64,000 nt of DNA from assembly GCF_947500065.1 (NCBI RefSeq), contig NZ_CANMQT010000004.1, positions 310,001-374,000 of the forward strand. The letters are read 5' to 3'. The notes below the pieces were generated by a model. It saw nothing but the letters and a program-made list of their open reading frames with translations, had not been told where the DNA came from and made no database searches. Shown here piece after piece: positions 8,453 through 17,048 of this stretch. Numbering within the stretch: position 1 is the first letter of the stretch; the number at the start of each line of letters is the position of its first letter. The DNA comes from an uncultured Aquimarina sp. GTDB taxonomy: Bacteria; Bacteroidota; Bacteroidia; Flavobacteriales; Flavobacteriaceae. A program made the translations under genes and the position numbers.

Positions 8453-10051
8453 TTAATATTTTGCAGCAATTTCCTTGAATTGCTTGCTCATATTCCATTT
8501 TATGATAGTAGCGGCTGTTAACATCCCACTTCCCATGGCTCCTCCTACTCCAACCAATGTAATATCCTGGCCGGTAAGATACAGCCCTTTAATATGAGTT
8601 CTAGGGCGTAAAGTTCTAGTTTTGTATCGTTCTGGTCCATGAGTAACTCCATATATTTCCCCTTGACTATAATTGCTAAACTTTCTGGTAGATACAGGAG
8701 TAGAGACTTCTGCATGAATAATATGTTCATCTAATTGAGGGTATAATTCTTTTAACAAAGACAATCCTTTAGCTTTAAATTTTTCTTTAATTTCATCATA
8801 TTCTTCTCCTCTATTTAACCAAGGTTTGTCTTCGAATTTATTAAAATCGGGATACCAAGCTCTTCCTATTAACTGAATTGTTGCTTGATCCGGATGCTCT
8901 GAAGCCCAACGACTATCTTTTGCTGACGGAAAAGATATGTATGCAAATGACAGTGCATCTTTTGCTAAATTATTTTTATCATTTAGAACGCTATCTGTAT
9001 CCTTATCTGCGTACCACCATATATTATATTTTGGTAAATTTAATGCCGCATCACTCTTATTAAGTCCTATATACAAGCATAGATGGCAGGTAGAAGGACT
9101 AATTTCTTTCAAGCCTAGGTGTTTTTTTTGTAATGCAGATTGATCAAGCAATCGATGAAATGTATTGTGTGCTCCAGCATTACTAATGACTTTCTTACAA
9201 GTGTACTCCTTACCATTAATAAATAAACCTTTAACTGATTTTCCTGAAGTAATAATTTTATCCACTTTAGCTTTAATAAATACTTGAACTCCCAATGATT
9301 CGAGATTATCGACAATAGTTTCAGGAATACGATTTGCACCACCTCTAGGATAGTAACCTCCTTCCATAAAATGATTGATCACAATACAGTGAGATGCAAA
9401 ACTACTTTCTTTAGGAGACAACCCATAGTTTCCACATTGGGCACATAATACAGCAATTAATTCCTTGTTATCAGTTATACTACTTAGCACTTCATACGTC
9501 GTTCGGCTAGAAATTGATTTTTGTATTCTTCTAAATATTGGTCCCAAAGTAATACTCAATAACTTAGGAAAAGCCTTCTGCATAAAATACAGAAGGTTCT
9601 TTTTAGTTGACTTTTGTAGCAATTCCAAATATTTATCAATTGCTACAATATCATTTGGAAAATATTCATGAAATTTTTTTCTAAAATTTTCCTTACCTCC
9701 AATGAACTCAAATTTACGACCTCCAATATAGGCCACATCATACGGATCTCCCATAGGATCCCATTCTAATTTATTATCTGACAGATAATTAAAGATTCTA
9801 CGTAGCCCTGAATCTTCTTCCATATTCCCTACATAATGAACTCCTACATCCCAAACCAAGCCTTTACGTCTTTTGAAAGTGTGTGTAAATCCTCCAGGAG
9901 TATAATGCTGCTCTAAAACCACAACTTTCTTTCCAGCTTTCGCTAAAAAAACAGCAGTACTTAAACCACCAACTCCCGACCCAACAATCACATAAGTATC
10001 ATCAGTAAATACAATATCTGGCGTAAACTTTTTATAGGATTTTTCGACCAT
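8453..10051 (-). CDS. Phytoene desaturase / retinol saturase-like FAD oxidoreductase
   Basis: 532 residues. An N-terminal FAD-binding motif (VGSGVGG, about 23-29) is followed by the HYTPGGFTHTFKRRKG segment typical of the CrtI / all-trans-retinol 13,14-reductase (RetSat) group, and the C-terminal FAD motif GLYLTGQDITLVGVGGAMGS is intact. These enzymes saturate or desaturate polyene chains; bacterial RetSat-like members are not all characterised, so the substrate (a carotenoid, retinoid or another unsaturated lipid) is open. It stands alone, transcribed on the minus strand with its promoter facing the DUF2911 gene. Length is normal for RetSat proteins, which argues for this over the shorter CrtI desaturases. 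Confidence 0.8.
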   Translation of the reverse strand: MVEKSYKKFTPDIVFTDDTYVIVGSGVGGLSTAVFLAKAGKKVVVLEQHYTPGGFTHTFKRRKGLVWDVGVHYVGNMEEDSGLRRIFNYLSDNKLEWDPMGDPYDVAYIGGRKFEFIGGKENFRKKFHEYFPNDIVAIDKYLELLQKSTKKNLLYFMQKAFPKLLSITLGPIFRRIQKSISSRTTYEVLSSITDNKELIAVLCAQCGNYGLSPKESSFASHCIVINHFMEGGYYPRGGANRIPETIVDNLESLGVQVFIKAKVDKIITSGKSVKGLFINGKEYTCKKVISNAGAHNTFHRLLDQSALQKKHLGLKEISPSTCHLCLYIGLNKSDAALNLPKYNIWWYADKDTDSVLNDKNNLAKDALSFAYISFPSAKDSRWASEHPDQATIQLIGRAWYPDFNKFEDKPWLNRGEEYDEIKEKFKAKGLSLLKELYPQLDEHIIHAEVSTPVSTRKFSNYSQGEIYGVTHGPERYKTRTLRPRTHIKGLYLTGQDITLVGVGGAMGSGMLTAATIIKWNMSKQFKEIAAKY

Positions 10052-10138
10052 AAATGCTTAGTAAGTGCCCAAAAGTAAACAATTATATGTACTTTCATAA
10101 TCAAAACAAATTATCTTTAATTACCAAACTCCCAATAT

Positions 10139-10699
10139 ATGTCAAAGCTCTTGAAACGATCACTACTTATAATCATTGTAATAGTTGTTCTTGGTTTTAT
10201 AGGACGATCTATTCTAAAATCCAATACTAAAAAACACAGTCCTGAACAAACTATTACACATACAAGTAAAGATGCAAACTTCAGCGTTTTTTATAACAGG
10301 CCTTTTAAAAAAGGAAGGGAAATCTTTGGTGGTTTAGTTCCATTTGATAAAGTATGGAGAACTGGGGCAAATGAAGCTACCACCTTTACTACTGATAGGG
10401 ATATTCTTGTTGATGGTACTGTATTAAAAGCTGGTACGTATAGCTTATGGACGATTCCTGGACAAAATTCTTGGAAAGTTATTTTTAATAGTAAAAAATA
10501 TAGTTGGGGAGTGAGTTTCACAGATGGCAACCCCTCGCATAATCCAGAACATGATGTATTAACCATAGAAGTCCCCGTTCAGCCATTACTAAATGTTGTA
10601 GAACAATTTTCTATCTACTTTCAGGAAGCCAATAATTTTACCATAATGTATATGGCTTGGGATCAAACTGCTATTGCAGTCCCAATAAAATTAAAGTAA
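10139..10699 (+). CDS. DUF2911 domain protein with N-terminal membrane anchor
   Basis: 186 residues. A hydrophobic N-terminal segment (about 8-26) acts as signal anchor; the rest (about 40-185) matches the DUF2911 pattern: VPFDKVWRTGANEATTF, then VLKAGTYSLWTIPG and a WKVIFN strand. DUF2911 proteins are secreted beta-rich proteins common in Bacteroidota; function unknown. It is divergent from the RetSat-like gene and followed by meaB about 90 bp downstream. Confidence 0.85.
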   Translation: MSKLLKRSLLIIIVIVVLGFIGRSILKSNTKKHSPEQTITHTSKDANFSVFYNRPFKKGREIFGGLVPFDKVWRTGANEATTFTTDRDILVDGTVLKAGTYSLWTIPGQNSWKVIFNSKKYSWGVSFTDGNPSHNPEHDVLTIEVPVQPLLNVVEQFSIYFQEANNFTIMYMAWDQTAIAVPIKLK

Positions 10700-10792
10700 A
10701 TTATTTTCTCTTTGTATTACTTCAAATAATAACAAATTTACTGAAATGAATTTATAAATTTGCGTAAAGCTATTTTGTAACTAAAGATACAT

Positions 10793-11872
10793 ATGGAACA
10801 TCGCGATCAACCATCTAAAATACCTTCTGGCACGAATCAGAATGCGATTGATCGGTTCAAAAAACTACAACAAAAAGAGGTGTCCATATCCAACATATCC
10901 GAAGGGATCATCTCAAAAAACACTACAGCGCTTAGTAAAGGAATAACATTAGTAGAAAGTACACAAAAAAAACATTATCAAAAGGCGCAACAGCTTATAG
11001 AAAAATGCCTTCCTTATGCAAATAAATCTGTTAGAATAGGAATTACTGGAGTTCCTGGAGTAGGTAAAAGCACTTTTATTGAAGCATTAGGTAATCTACT
11101 TATAGAAAAAGGTAAAAAGGTAGCTGTATTGGCTGTAGACCCAAGCAGTACTATTTCTAGAGGTAGTATCTTAGGTGATAAAACCAGAATGGAATCCTTG
11201 GTAAGATCTCCCAATGCTTTTATTAGACCTTCACCGTCAGGAAATTCTTTGGGTGGTGTAGCTCAAAAAACACGTGAATCTATTATTCTCTGTGAAGCCG
11301 CTGGATATGATATCATCATCATCGAAACAGTAGGTGTTGGTCAAAGTGAAACTGCGGTACATGGAATGGTCGATTTCTTTCTATTGCTAAAATTAGCAGG
11401 AGCAGGTGATGAATTACAAGGTATTAAAAGAGGAATTATTGAAATGGCAGATGCTATTGTTATCAATAAAGCGGATGGGGATAATCTTAAACGTGCACGA
11501 GAAGCTAAAAACCAATTCAGAAAAGCATTGCATCTTTATCCACTAGCAGAAAGCAGTTGGTCTCCAGAAGTATTAATGTGTAGTGCACTTAAAAACACAG
11601 GTATAGAAGAAGTGTGGGAATTAATTTTACGATACCTAGAAGTTTCTTATAAAAAGGGTTATTTTGAAAAAAACAGAATCCAGCAAAATAAATTTTGGTT
11701 ATTACAAACTATCGAAGAACAACTAAAAAGCTCTTTTTATAACCACCCAGAAATCAAAAAAGTTTTATCCGACAAAATCGAAGCTGTACAGCAACATAAA
11801 ATTACTCCTTTCGCAGCAGCCAAGGATTTATTAGAACTTAATAGAGAGAATAAAAACAGTAATTCAATCTAA
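10793..11872 (+). CDS. meaB: Methylmalonyl-CoA mutase-associated GTPase MeaB
   Basis: 359 residues of the ArgK/MeaB G3E-type GTPase family. Walker A is GVPGVGKST (86-94), with a VDPSST segment (115-120), a D/E switch around ETVGVGQSE (about 178-186) and the NKAD guanine-specificity motif near residue 225. MeaB gates cobalamin delivery and protects methylmalonyl-CoA mutase from inactivation. The mutase genes are not in the window; in Flavobacteriia meaB is often separated from them. The last codons (11827-11847) are repeated exactly beyond the M4 peptidase gene (14785-14805). Confidence 0.93.
   Translation: MEHRDQPSKIPSGTNQNAIDRFKKLQQKEVSISNISEGIISKNTTALSKGITLVESTQKKHYQKAQQLIEKCLPYANKSVRIGITGVPGVGKSTFIEALGNLLIEKGKKVAVLAVDPSSTISRGSILGDKTRMESLVRSPNAFIRPSPSGNSLGGVAQKTRESIILCEAAGYDIIIIETVGVGQSETAVHGMVDFFLLLKLAGAGDELQGIKRGIIEMADAIVINKADGDNLKRAREAKNQFRKALHLYPLAESSWSPEVLMCSALKNTGIEEVWELILRYLEVSYKKGYFEKNRIQQNKFWLLQTIEEQLKSSFYNHPEIKKVLSDKIEAVQQHKITPFAAAKDLLELNRENKNSNSI
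11827..11847 (+). repeat. 21-nt direct repeat, copy 1 (3' end of meaB)
   Basis: These 21 bases inside the meaB 3' end, coding for LLELNR, recur exactly and in the same orientation at 14785-14805. The two copies bracket the M4 metallopeptidase gene. Confidence 0.75.
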
Positions 11873-11900
11873 ATAAATTGCACCTATTTACATTTTACAA

Positions 11901-11947
11901 ATAACAAACGCTGCATAATAATTTGATTATTATGCAGCGTTTGTTAT
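11901..11947. terminator. Bidirectional terminator between meaB and the M4 peptidase gene
   Basis: A perfect inverted repeat of about 22 bp (11901-11922 with 11926-11947) and a 3-nt TTG loop. It lies 28 bp after the meaB stop and 35 bp after the converging peptidase stop; A/T-rich flanks on both sides would allow termination in either direction. Confidence 0.85.
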
Positions 11948-11982
11948 TTAAGTTACTATTAAAAAGTATTCTTTAAATACAA

Positions 11983-14550
11983 TTACTGTTTTACTATTCT
12001 AAATACACCACTTACGTTTTGTGTAGTAACGGACATAAAATAAATTCCGCTCGTTAAATCAGTTATGCTTATTTCTTTTTCAACAGTAATATCAGAAAGA
12101 TTTATTTCTTTTAGAATTCTTCCGTTTATATCATAAATTTCAGCTTTTATCAATTCAATATTCGTAAGTTTTTTCAAATAAACCATACCATTTGAAGGGA
12201 CTGGATAAACACTAACATTTTTGGATATAAACTCATTATCAGCTACTGACAACGTTGATTGGGAACAGTTATACACCATCACTTCATCTATATACCAACC
12301 AAACAGTCCATTACAACCATCAGTTCCCATTTCAAATCTAAGTTGAACAGTAGAGCTATTAGTCACCCCAATGGAAGATAAATCAATCTGACTTGTACCC
12401 CAACTACCTGTATTTGCTCCTTCATCGGCACCTGTAAATGCGGGCTCTCCTTGAAGTGGGTTATCATTTCCTTCTCCGGTTGTTTTCAAAGTATTATTAT
12501 AAGGACTTTGCATAAATGCTGATGCTGGTAGTAACGTCCATGCACCCCCATCCAAACTATATTTTATATTACCTCCGTCCCAAGTACTTTCTGTTGCTAC
12601 AAAATGGTTAAATGATAATTCGAAAATTCCTCCTTCTGATACAACTGGAATATTAATAATAGGACTTTCTAAACGTATGATTCCATTTTGCAAATCTGCC
12701 TGACAGTTTCCATTAATAGGATCAATTCCGAATATCCCTTGTCCATCACGCCCATTGGGAAGAGAAGATTCTAAAACCCAATCTCTGGATTCCCAAGTTG
12801 AAGCATTTTCAGGTAATTGCTCCATGCTCCATCCATTTGTTCCATTTTCCCAATCTTCAAAGAAAATTGCATTTGCAGAAGCATTACTGCATAACGTTAC
12901 ACTATTAGAAAGCATTGGTTGATATCCACAGGAATTAGGTGATTTCAATTCTACAGCTAATAATCCATTTTCCAATTGTACTAAATCATCTGAAGTGATA
13001 ATCTCAGAAGAAAGTCCGGCAGGAGAATCAGTTGTAGATAGTCCTTCTAAATTTATTCCAATAAGATCTTCTGCAGATGCTTCTAACGCGTTTGTTAAAT
13101 CCGAAAAATCACTAATTAAAGTAAGATAATTACTCTGAGCTCTCCAGAAAATATGCGCTGCTTTTGTTAAACCTATTGCATTTATCGTTTGTCCATTAAA
13201 CGTTCCTCCATCTACTAATAGGGCATATAAGTGATTAGGTATACCAGAATTAATATGTACCCCACCATTATCTGCATCACCACATAGGTAATTTAAATCA
13301 TTTACTTTTGCTGGATCTCCCTTACAATTTGGATTCCACATATCTCTAATAGCACCACCAAAAGCAGAAGCATCTTCACCCATTAACCATCGATCAGAAC
13401 TTATACAACTTGTACCTGTTCGTAGAGACAAATTTTCATCCGAGTCTTCATAATTATTTAACAAATCAATAGTTTCACCCCAAATATCGGAGAAAGATTC
13501 GTTTATCGCTCCAGATTCAAAAGCATATATCAAATTACTAGTATATTCAGTATACGCATGGCCCCATTCGTGCGCTACTACATCATCAGAAGCAGTACCC
13601 GTGCAATAATTAGCCGATACACCATTCCAATTTGCATTAGGACAATTTATGTTCGGATTATTATTAATAGTTACCATTTGTGCATCTTGCCCATCGTAAG
13701 AAAGATATCCAAAAGCATTTTTGAAAAAGTTATACGTATGACTGGCTGCTTCTAATTCTGTTTGCTGCCATTGATCTAAACTCCCAGGAAATGCATCACC
13801 TTCCTGCCATACTAAATTCGAAGTATTTCCTTCATACAATGCTCTATCAAGAGCATGTGCCATTCCAGTTATCTGCTCGATAACTTCACCAGTATGCGCA
13901 TTTACAAAAACATATTCTCTCACATCATTATCATTTCTTACTTCTATTTCATATGCTAAATATAATGGTCCATTAAGTCCCCTAGTTATTCCTTTTTGAA
14001 AAACATAAAGTTTGTTTTTAATAACTTTCAATGTTTCACCTGAATTATTTATCCCTTGATTTTCTATTGTCGCTAAAGCAATAATATTCACTTCAGCTTC
14101 ACTCAATGCAGGAATTGTATTTAATTTAATTTGAGGAATCACTTTTCCATTTATGGAAGTAATATTTTTGTTTGAATTAAAATGAAATCTTAATTCTCCT
14201 CCATATACAGGAACATCGTTATACATTTGTTTTAAAATAACATGTTCCAATCCATGATTATCATTTTTAGTTTCCTCTAAAACTAATGATCTTTTAATAG
14301 ATTCAATACCGTAAATCGACTTATAATCCTCCAAGAAGTTAAAAGCCTTTTGTTCAATTGTTCCTCCTTTTGATTTCATAGTTTTCCCAGTCGAAAACTT
14401 TACAAATTTTACTAATCCAGAATTTTCATCTAGAGTAATCACGGCATCAGTTTGTTGATATAATTTAGCGATGGACGTTTGAACATTCTGGGCATATATC
14501 CCTACACTGCAGAATAACAAAAAAGTCCAAAAGGTAATTTTAAATTTCAT
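11983..14550 (-). CDS. Secreted M4 metallopeptidase (thermolysin type) with T9SS CTD
   Basis: 855 residues. Signal peptide 1-20 (ending IYA); FTP and PepSY-type propeptide (about 30-230); M4 catalytic domain (about 235-530) with zinc motif HEWGH (327-331), the third ligand E351 in NESFSD and the transition-state histidine H432 in GVHINSG; a beta-sandwich, MAM-like domain (about 560-765); and a type A CTD (about 780-855, VYPVPSNGMVYL then LTSGIYFMSV). It should cross the outer membrane by the T9SS, losing the CTD and propeptide, and degrade proteins for nutrition. It is flanked by a 21-nt direct repeat of the meaB 3' end, suggesting that it was inserted next to meaB. All catalytic residues are present. 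Confidence 0.93.
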   Translation of the reverse strand: MKFKITFWTFLLFCSVGIYAQNVQTSIAKLYQQTDAVITLDENSGLVKFVKFSTGKTMKSKGGTIEQKAFNFLEDYKSIYGIESIKRSLVLEETKNDNHGLEHVILKQMYNDVPVYGGELRFHFNSNKNITSINGKVIPQIKLNTIPALSEAEVNIIALATIENQGINNSGETLKVIKNKLYVFQKGITRGLNGPLYLAYEIEVRNDNDVREYVFVNAHTGEVIEQITGMAHALDRALYEGNTSNLVWQEGDAFPGSLDQWQQTELEAASHTYNFFKNAFGYLSYDGQDAQMVTINNNPNINCPNANWNGVSANYCTGTASDDVVAHEWGHAYTEYTSNLIYAFESGAINESFSDIWGETIDLLNNYEDSDENLSLRTGTSCISSDRWLMGEDASAFGGAIRDMWNPNCKGDPAKVNDLNYLCGDADNGGVHINSGIPNHLYALLVDGGTFNGQTINAIGLTKAAHIFWRAQSNYLTLISDFSDLTNALEASAEDLIGINLEGLSTTDSPAGLSSEIITSDDLVQLENGLLAVELKSPNSCGYQPMLSNSVTLCSNASANAIFFEDWENGTNGWSMEQLPENASTWESRDWVLESSLPNGRDGQGIFGIDPINGNCQADLQNGIIRLESPIINIPVVSEGGIFELSFNHFVATESTWDGGNIKYSLDGGAWTLLPASAFMQSPYNNTLKTTGEGNDNPLQGEPAFTGADEGANTGSWGTSQIDLSSIGVTNSSTVQLRFEMGTDGCNGLFGWYIDEVMVYNCSQSTLSVADNEFISKNVSVYPVPSNGMVYLKKLTNIELIKAEIYDINGRILKEINLSDITVEKEISITDLTSGIYFMSVTTQNVSGVFRIVKQ

Positions 14551-15005
14551 AGTTTTTTATTGTTGAGTTTAATTGAGTATATTCTAAGTTGTAGTAAATC
14601 AAAAACAATAACATAATTTAAATTAACAGTTTAAAAAGAAACTCTTAAAAAATTGATTATTTCTCTTTGTTTTACGATTGCTATTCTTTATCATCTGAAT
14701 ACTATTCAAAAAAATAAAAACAAGTGGTGAATATAACTATTTTTTTCAAAACAAAACGATCAGTATATTTTAGAATATTCAGCTTTTATTAGAACTTAAT
14801 AGAGAATAGCTTAAGCCTGCATTATGCATTAGAAAATCTATTCCAGCTTTAGATCATTTCAAACACTTACGCTTTGCTTCATTTTTTAATTTAACCATAG
14901 CTCTTCGACCCAGCCCAGGGTAAACTGCTATACTGAAATTAAGAAAAAGGCCCGTGTTTATTATCCTTTAAAGTTTCATAACGAAGTTCCAATGCATAAT
15001 TCGGG
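14551..15005. other. Intergenic region with a meaB-end repeat and possible gene remnant
   Basis: 455 bp upstream of the M4 peptidase gene. It holds the second copy of the 21-nt meaB-end repeat (14785-14805), which reads as LLLELNRE and a stop on the plus strand. Beside the PagL-like gene it holds a short coding-like minus-strand stretch (about 14939-15008) in a different frame, reading NYALELRYETLKDNKHGPFS before a stop. No intact gene was seen. Confidence 0.5.
14785..14805 (+). repeat. 21-nt direct repeat, copy 2 (meaB-end remnant)
   Basis: Exact copy of 11827-11847. In the meaB reading frame it encodes LLELNRE followed at once by a stop, so it looks like the original or a truncated meaB terminus. 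The surrounding sequence is otherwise only weakly similar to meaB. Confidence 0.7.
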
Positions 15006-16247
15006 TTAAATATCAAATCGATGCACATAGCCTAAGCTCAATTCAGAAAAATCTGCTTGACCTAGATTAGCATTGATATGTGCCGAAATGAATAAATTAT
15101 TTTTAGGAGCTTTATTAGTATTAATGAGATAAAGCTTTAGTCCCATTCTACTCGAAATTGTTCTTTTTATTTCATAGTACCAATCTAACTCTGCCGGAAC
15201 ATATACATCATTGTATGTTTCACCTTGACTTAATTGCCAATCAATTTTATAAAATGGTTTAGATATATTCAAACCTATTTCAAATTCCATTCCTATATGT
15301 CCTAAAAATAGTTCTGCTGTTCCAAAAATCCCATAATTAGAAGCATATCGTACTGGATTATCTCTAAAAAAAGGAAATTGTTCTACCACAAGCTCACCAT
15401 CATTTTTTATGTAATCATAATAATGCTCATAAAAACGATAATAAAAACCTCCTCCATACTTGAACGTTTTATTAATAATTTTTCCTACTGAAAAAGCACC
15501 AGAATATACTTCCTTCTTTTCATTAAATACTTCTGAAAGGACATTTTGTCCAATTCCACCACGTATAGAAAAATACATCTGAGATGTACGTTTTCTTTCT
15601 GTTTTCTGAGAGAAATCATCTGCTTCATAGACTATGGGTTTGGCATTGATCTCTGATGAAACACTCAGTAAAAATGAATTAAGCCCTTGATTAGGCAATC
15701 TGGTATGTCCATTAGAATGATGCAGATATCCAACTCCTAAACGCCAATTGATTTTATTACTTCTCTTAAAATCATAATATAAGAATGACCTGTATGACCA
15801 ATTTATTTTTGTAGTAATGGCCTTATTAAAAGGATTAGTATCCGGATCAAATTGTGTGTCCAAATATGAAGCTCCAAACGCAATATGAAGATTAAATCGG
15901 TGTGATTTTTTTTTGAGTAAACCAAACTCAACAAATGGCATTAAAGTATATGCAAACCCAACATTTTCTCTATTTCCAAAATCTGTAACACCAATAGAGA
16001 TACCAGTTTTAGGGTTCCCCAATCGATACATCCATTCTTTTTCATCAGAATTATTAGTCTTTCCAAAATTTAGAAAAAACCCTTTTTGCAAATTGGTTTT
16101 CGGAAAAAACGTATTCGCTTCCATTGTCTTACCAATTAAAATCTCAGGAGTTATAAAAAAAAAATCTTTATTTTCCTGATCAGATACTTGTCCATTAACT
16201 TGCACACCAATAAGCAAGGTGAATAGATAAAAATAGGCGTATTTCAT
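15006..16247 (-). CDS. PagL-like acyloxyacyl hydrolase / lipid A 3-O-deacylase
   Basis: 413 residues. Signal peptide 1-19 (ending VNG). The first half (about 80-195) looks like the PagL beta-barrel and contains the catalytic HHSNGHTRLPNQGLNS segment, with H177-S178 as the His-Ser pair and the downstream asparagine-rich turn as in PagL (HxSN...NxGxN). PagL removes the 3-O-acyl chain of lipid A in the outer membrane. This protein is roughly twice the length of Pseudomonas PagL; the second half is also predicted beta-barrel strands ending GYVHRF, so the barrel may be larger or doubled. Enzymatic function is inferred from the motif. A coding-like stretch in another frame continues past the stop. 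Confidence 0.75.
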   Translation of the reverse strand: MKYAYFYLFTLLIGVQVNGQVSDQENKDFFFITPEILIGKTMEANTFFPKTNLQKGFFLNFGKTNNSDEKEWMYRLGNPKTGISIGVTDFGNRENVGFAYTLMPFVEFGLLKKKSHRFNLHIAFGASYLDTQFDPDTNPFNKAITTKINWSYRSFLYYDFKRSNKINWRLGVGYLHHSNGHTRLPNQGLNSFLLSVSSEINAKPIVYEADDFSQKTERKRTSQMYFSIRGGIGQNVLSEVFNEKKEVYSGAFSVGKIINKTFKYGGGFYYRFYEHYYDYIKNDGELVVEQFPFFRDNPVRYASNYGIFGTAELFLGHIGMEFEIGLNISKPFYKIDWQLSQGETYNDVYVPAELDWYYEIKRTISSRMGLKLYLINTNKAPKNNLFISAHINANLGQADFSELSLGYVHRFDI

Positions 16248-16466
16248 GTAGTCTGGTTATTTTCTGCAACAACCATAAGATATTCTAAATAAAATTAATT
16301 AAACACAATCTTTCTTGGATGGCTAGAAATTTAAAGATGTAAATATGTAGTTTTAATTTCATTAACCAAAATAGTAAACAAAAAAACACTACTCATATTG
16401 GTTTTTAATATAAAATCAGATGAGACAAAATCTTATTACTACTAACTTAAAAATCACCAAACCGTA

Positions 16467-16757
16467 TCAGTTATCAAAACTTAGTTCTCCACCAATTTGC
16501 TCTTTAGTAACAGCACTGGGAATATCTGTATCCAACGTAGTATCTTCATAATCTTGCATTACACCAGCAAGACGTTCACTAATCTTAACTAAATAAATAG
16601 TATCATTAGTTTTCACCTCAACAGCTTCAATGGTATCATTGTGGTGATTTTTAAAATAAATAATATCCCGGTCCGAATAGCCATCGGGAAATTTTTCTAC
16701 TAAAAGATTCAAAATATCTTTATTCAATTTTTTGTAGTCAACAATTACTCTTTTCAT
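16467..16757 (-). CDS. Conserved small flavobacterial protein, unknown function
   Basis: 96 residues, soluble, acidic, no signal peptide. The N-terminal part (MKRVIVDYKKLN, then LVEKFPDGYSDRDII) and the VEVKTNDTIYLVKIS strand form a pattern I remember from small uncharacterised proteins widespread in Flavobacteriia. It is divergent from the penicillin-binding protein gene with 291 bp between the starts. No function can be assigned. Confidence 0.7.
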   Translation of the reverse strand: MKRVIVDYKKLNKDILNLLVEKFPDGYSDRDIIYFKNHHNDTIEAVEVKTNDTIYLVKISERLAGVMQDYEDTTLDTDIPSAVTKEQIGGELSFDN

Positions 16758-17048
16758 CGTATGGAGGATTAGTTATTTACTTTACGAGTAGTATTATACA
16801 TTACAATACTTTCTACAATACATTTTGAAGTTTTTTTAATACACTTCAAACAAATTCTCTTCAGATATTATGTGTTATTATTCACACTACAATTTAAACT
16901 AAAAAAAATGAAATTCTGAGAAATAAGTTTAAAAAAAGCAAGTATTATCCTCAAAATTTTAACGGCTAAAATGAAACCCTTTACTTCTAAAAGAAAGCAT
17001 TTATTACAAATAATACATGATTTTTCACGTTATGAGTAGTCATATATT

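Noticed and set aside
10755..10762. TAAATTTG, a fit to the Bacteroidota -7 box, 30 bp before meaB
   Set aside because: No TTTG-type -33 element at the expected distance, and the AT-rich context makes such octamers frequent by chance.
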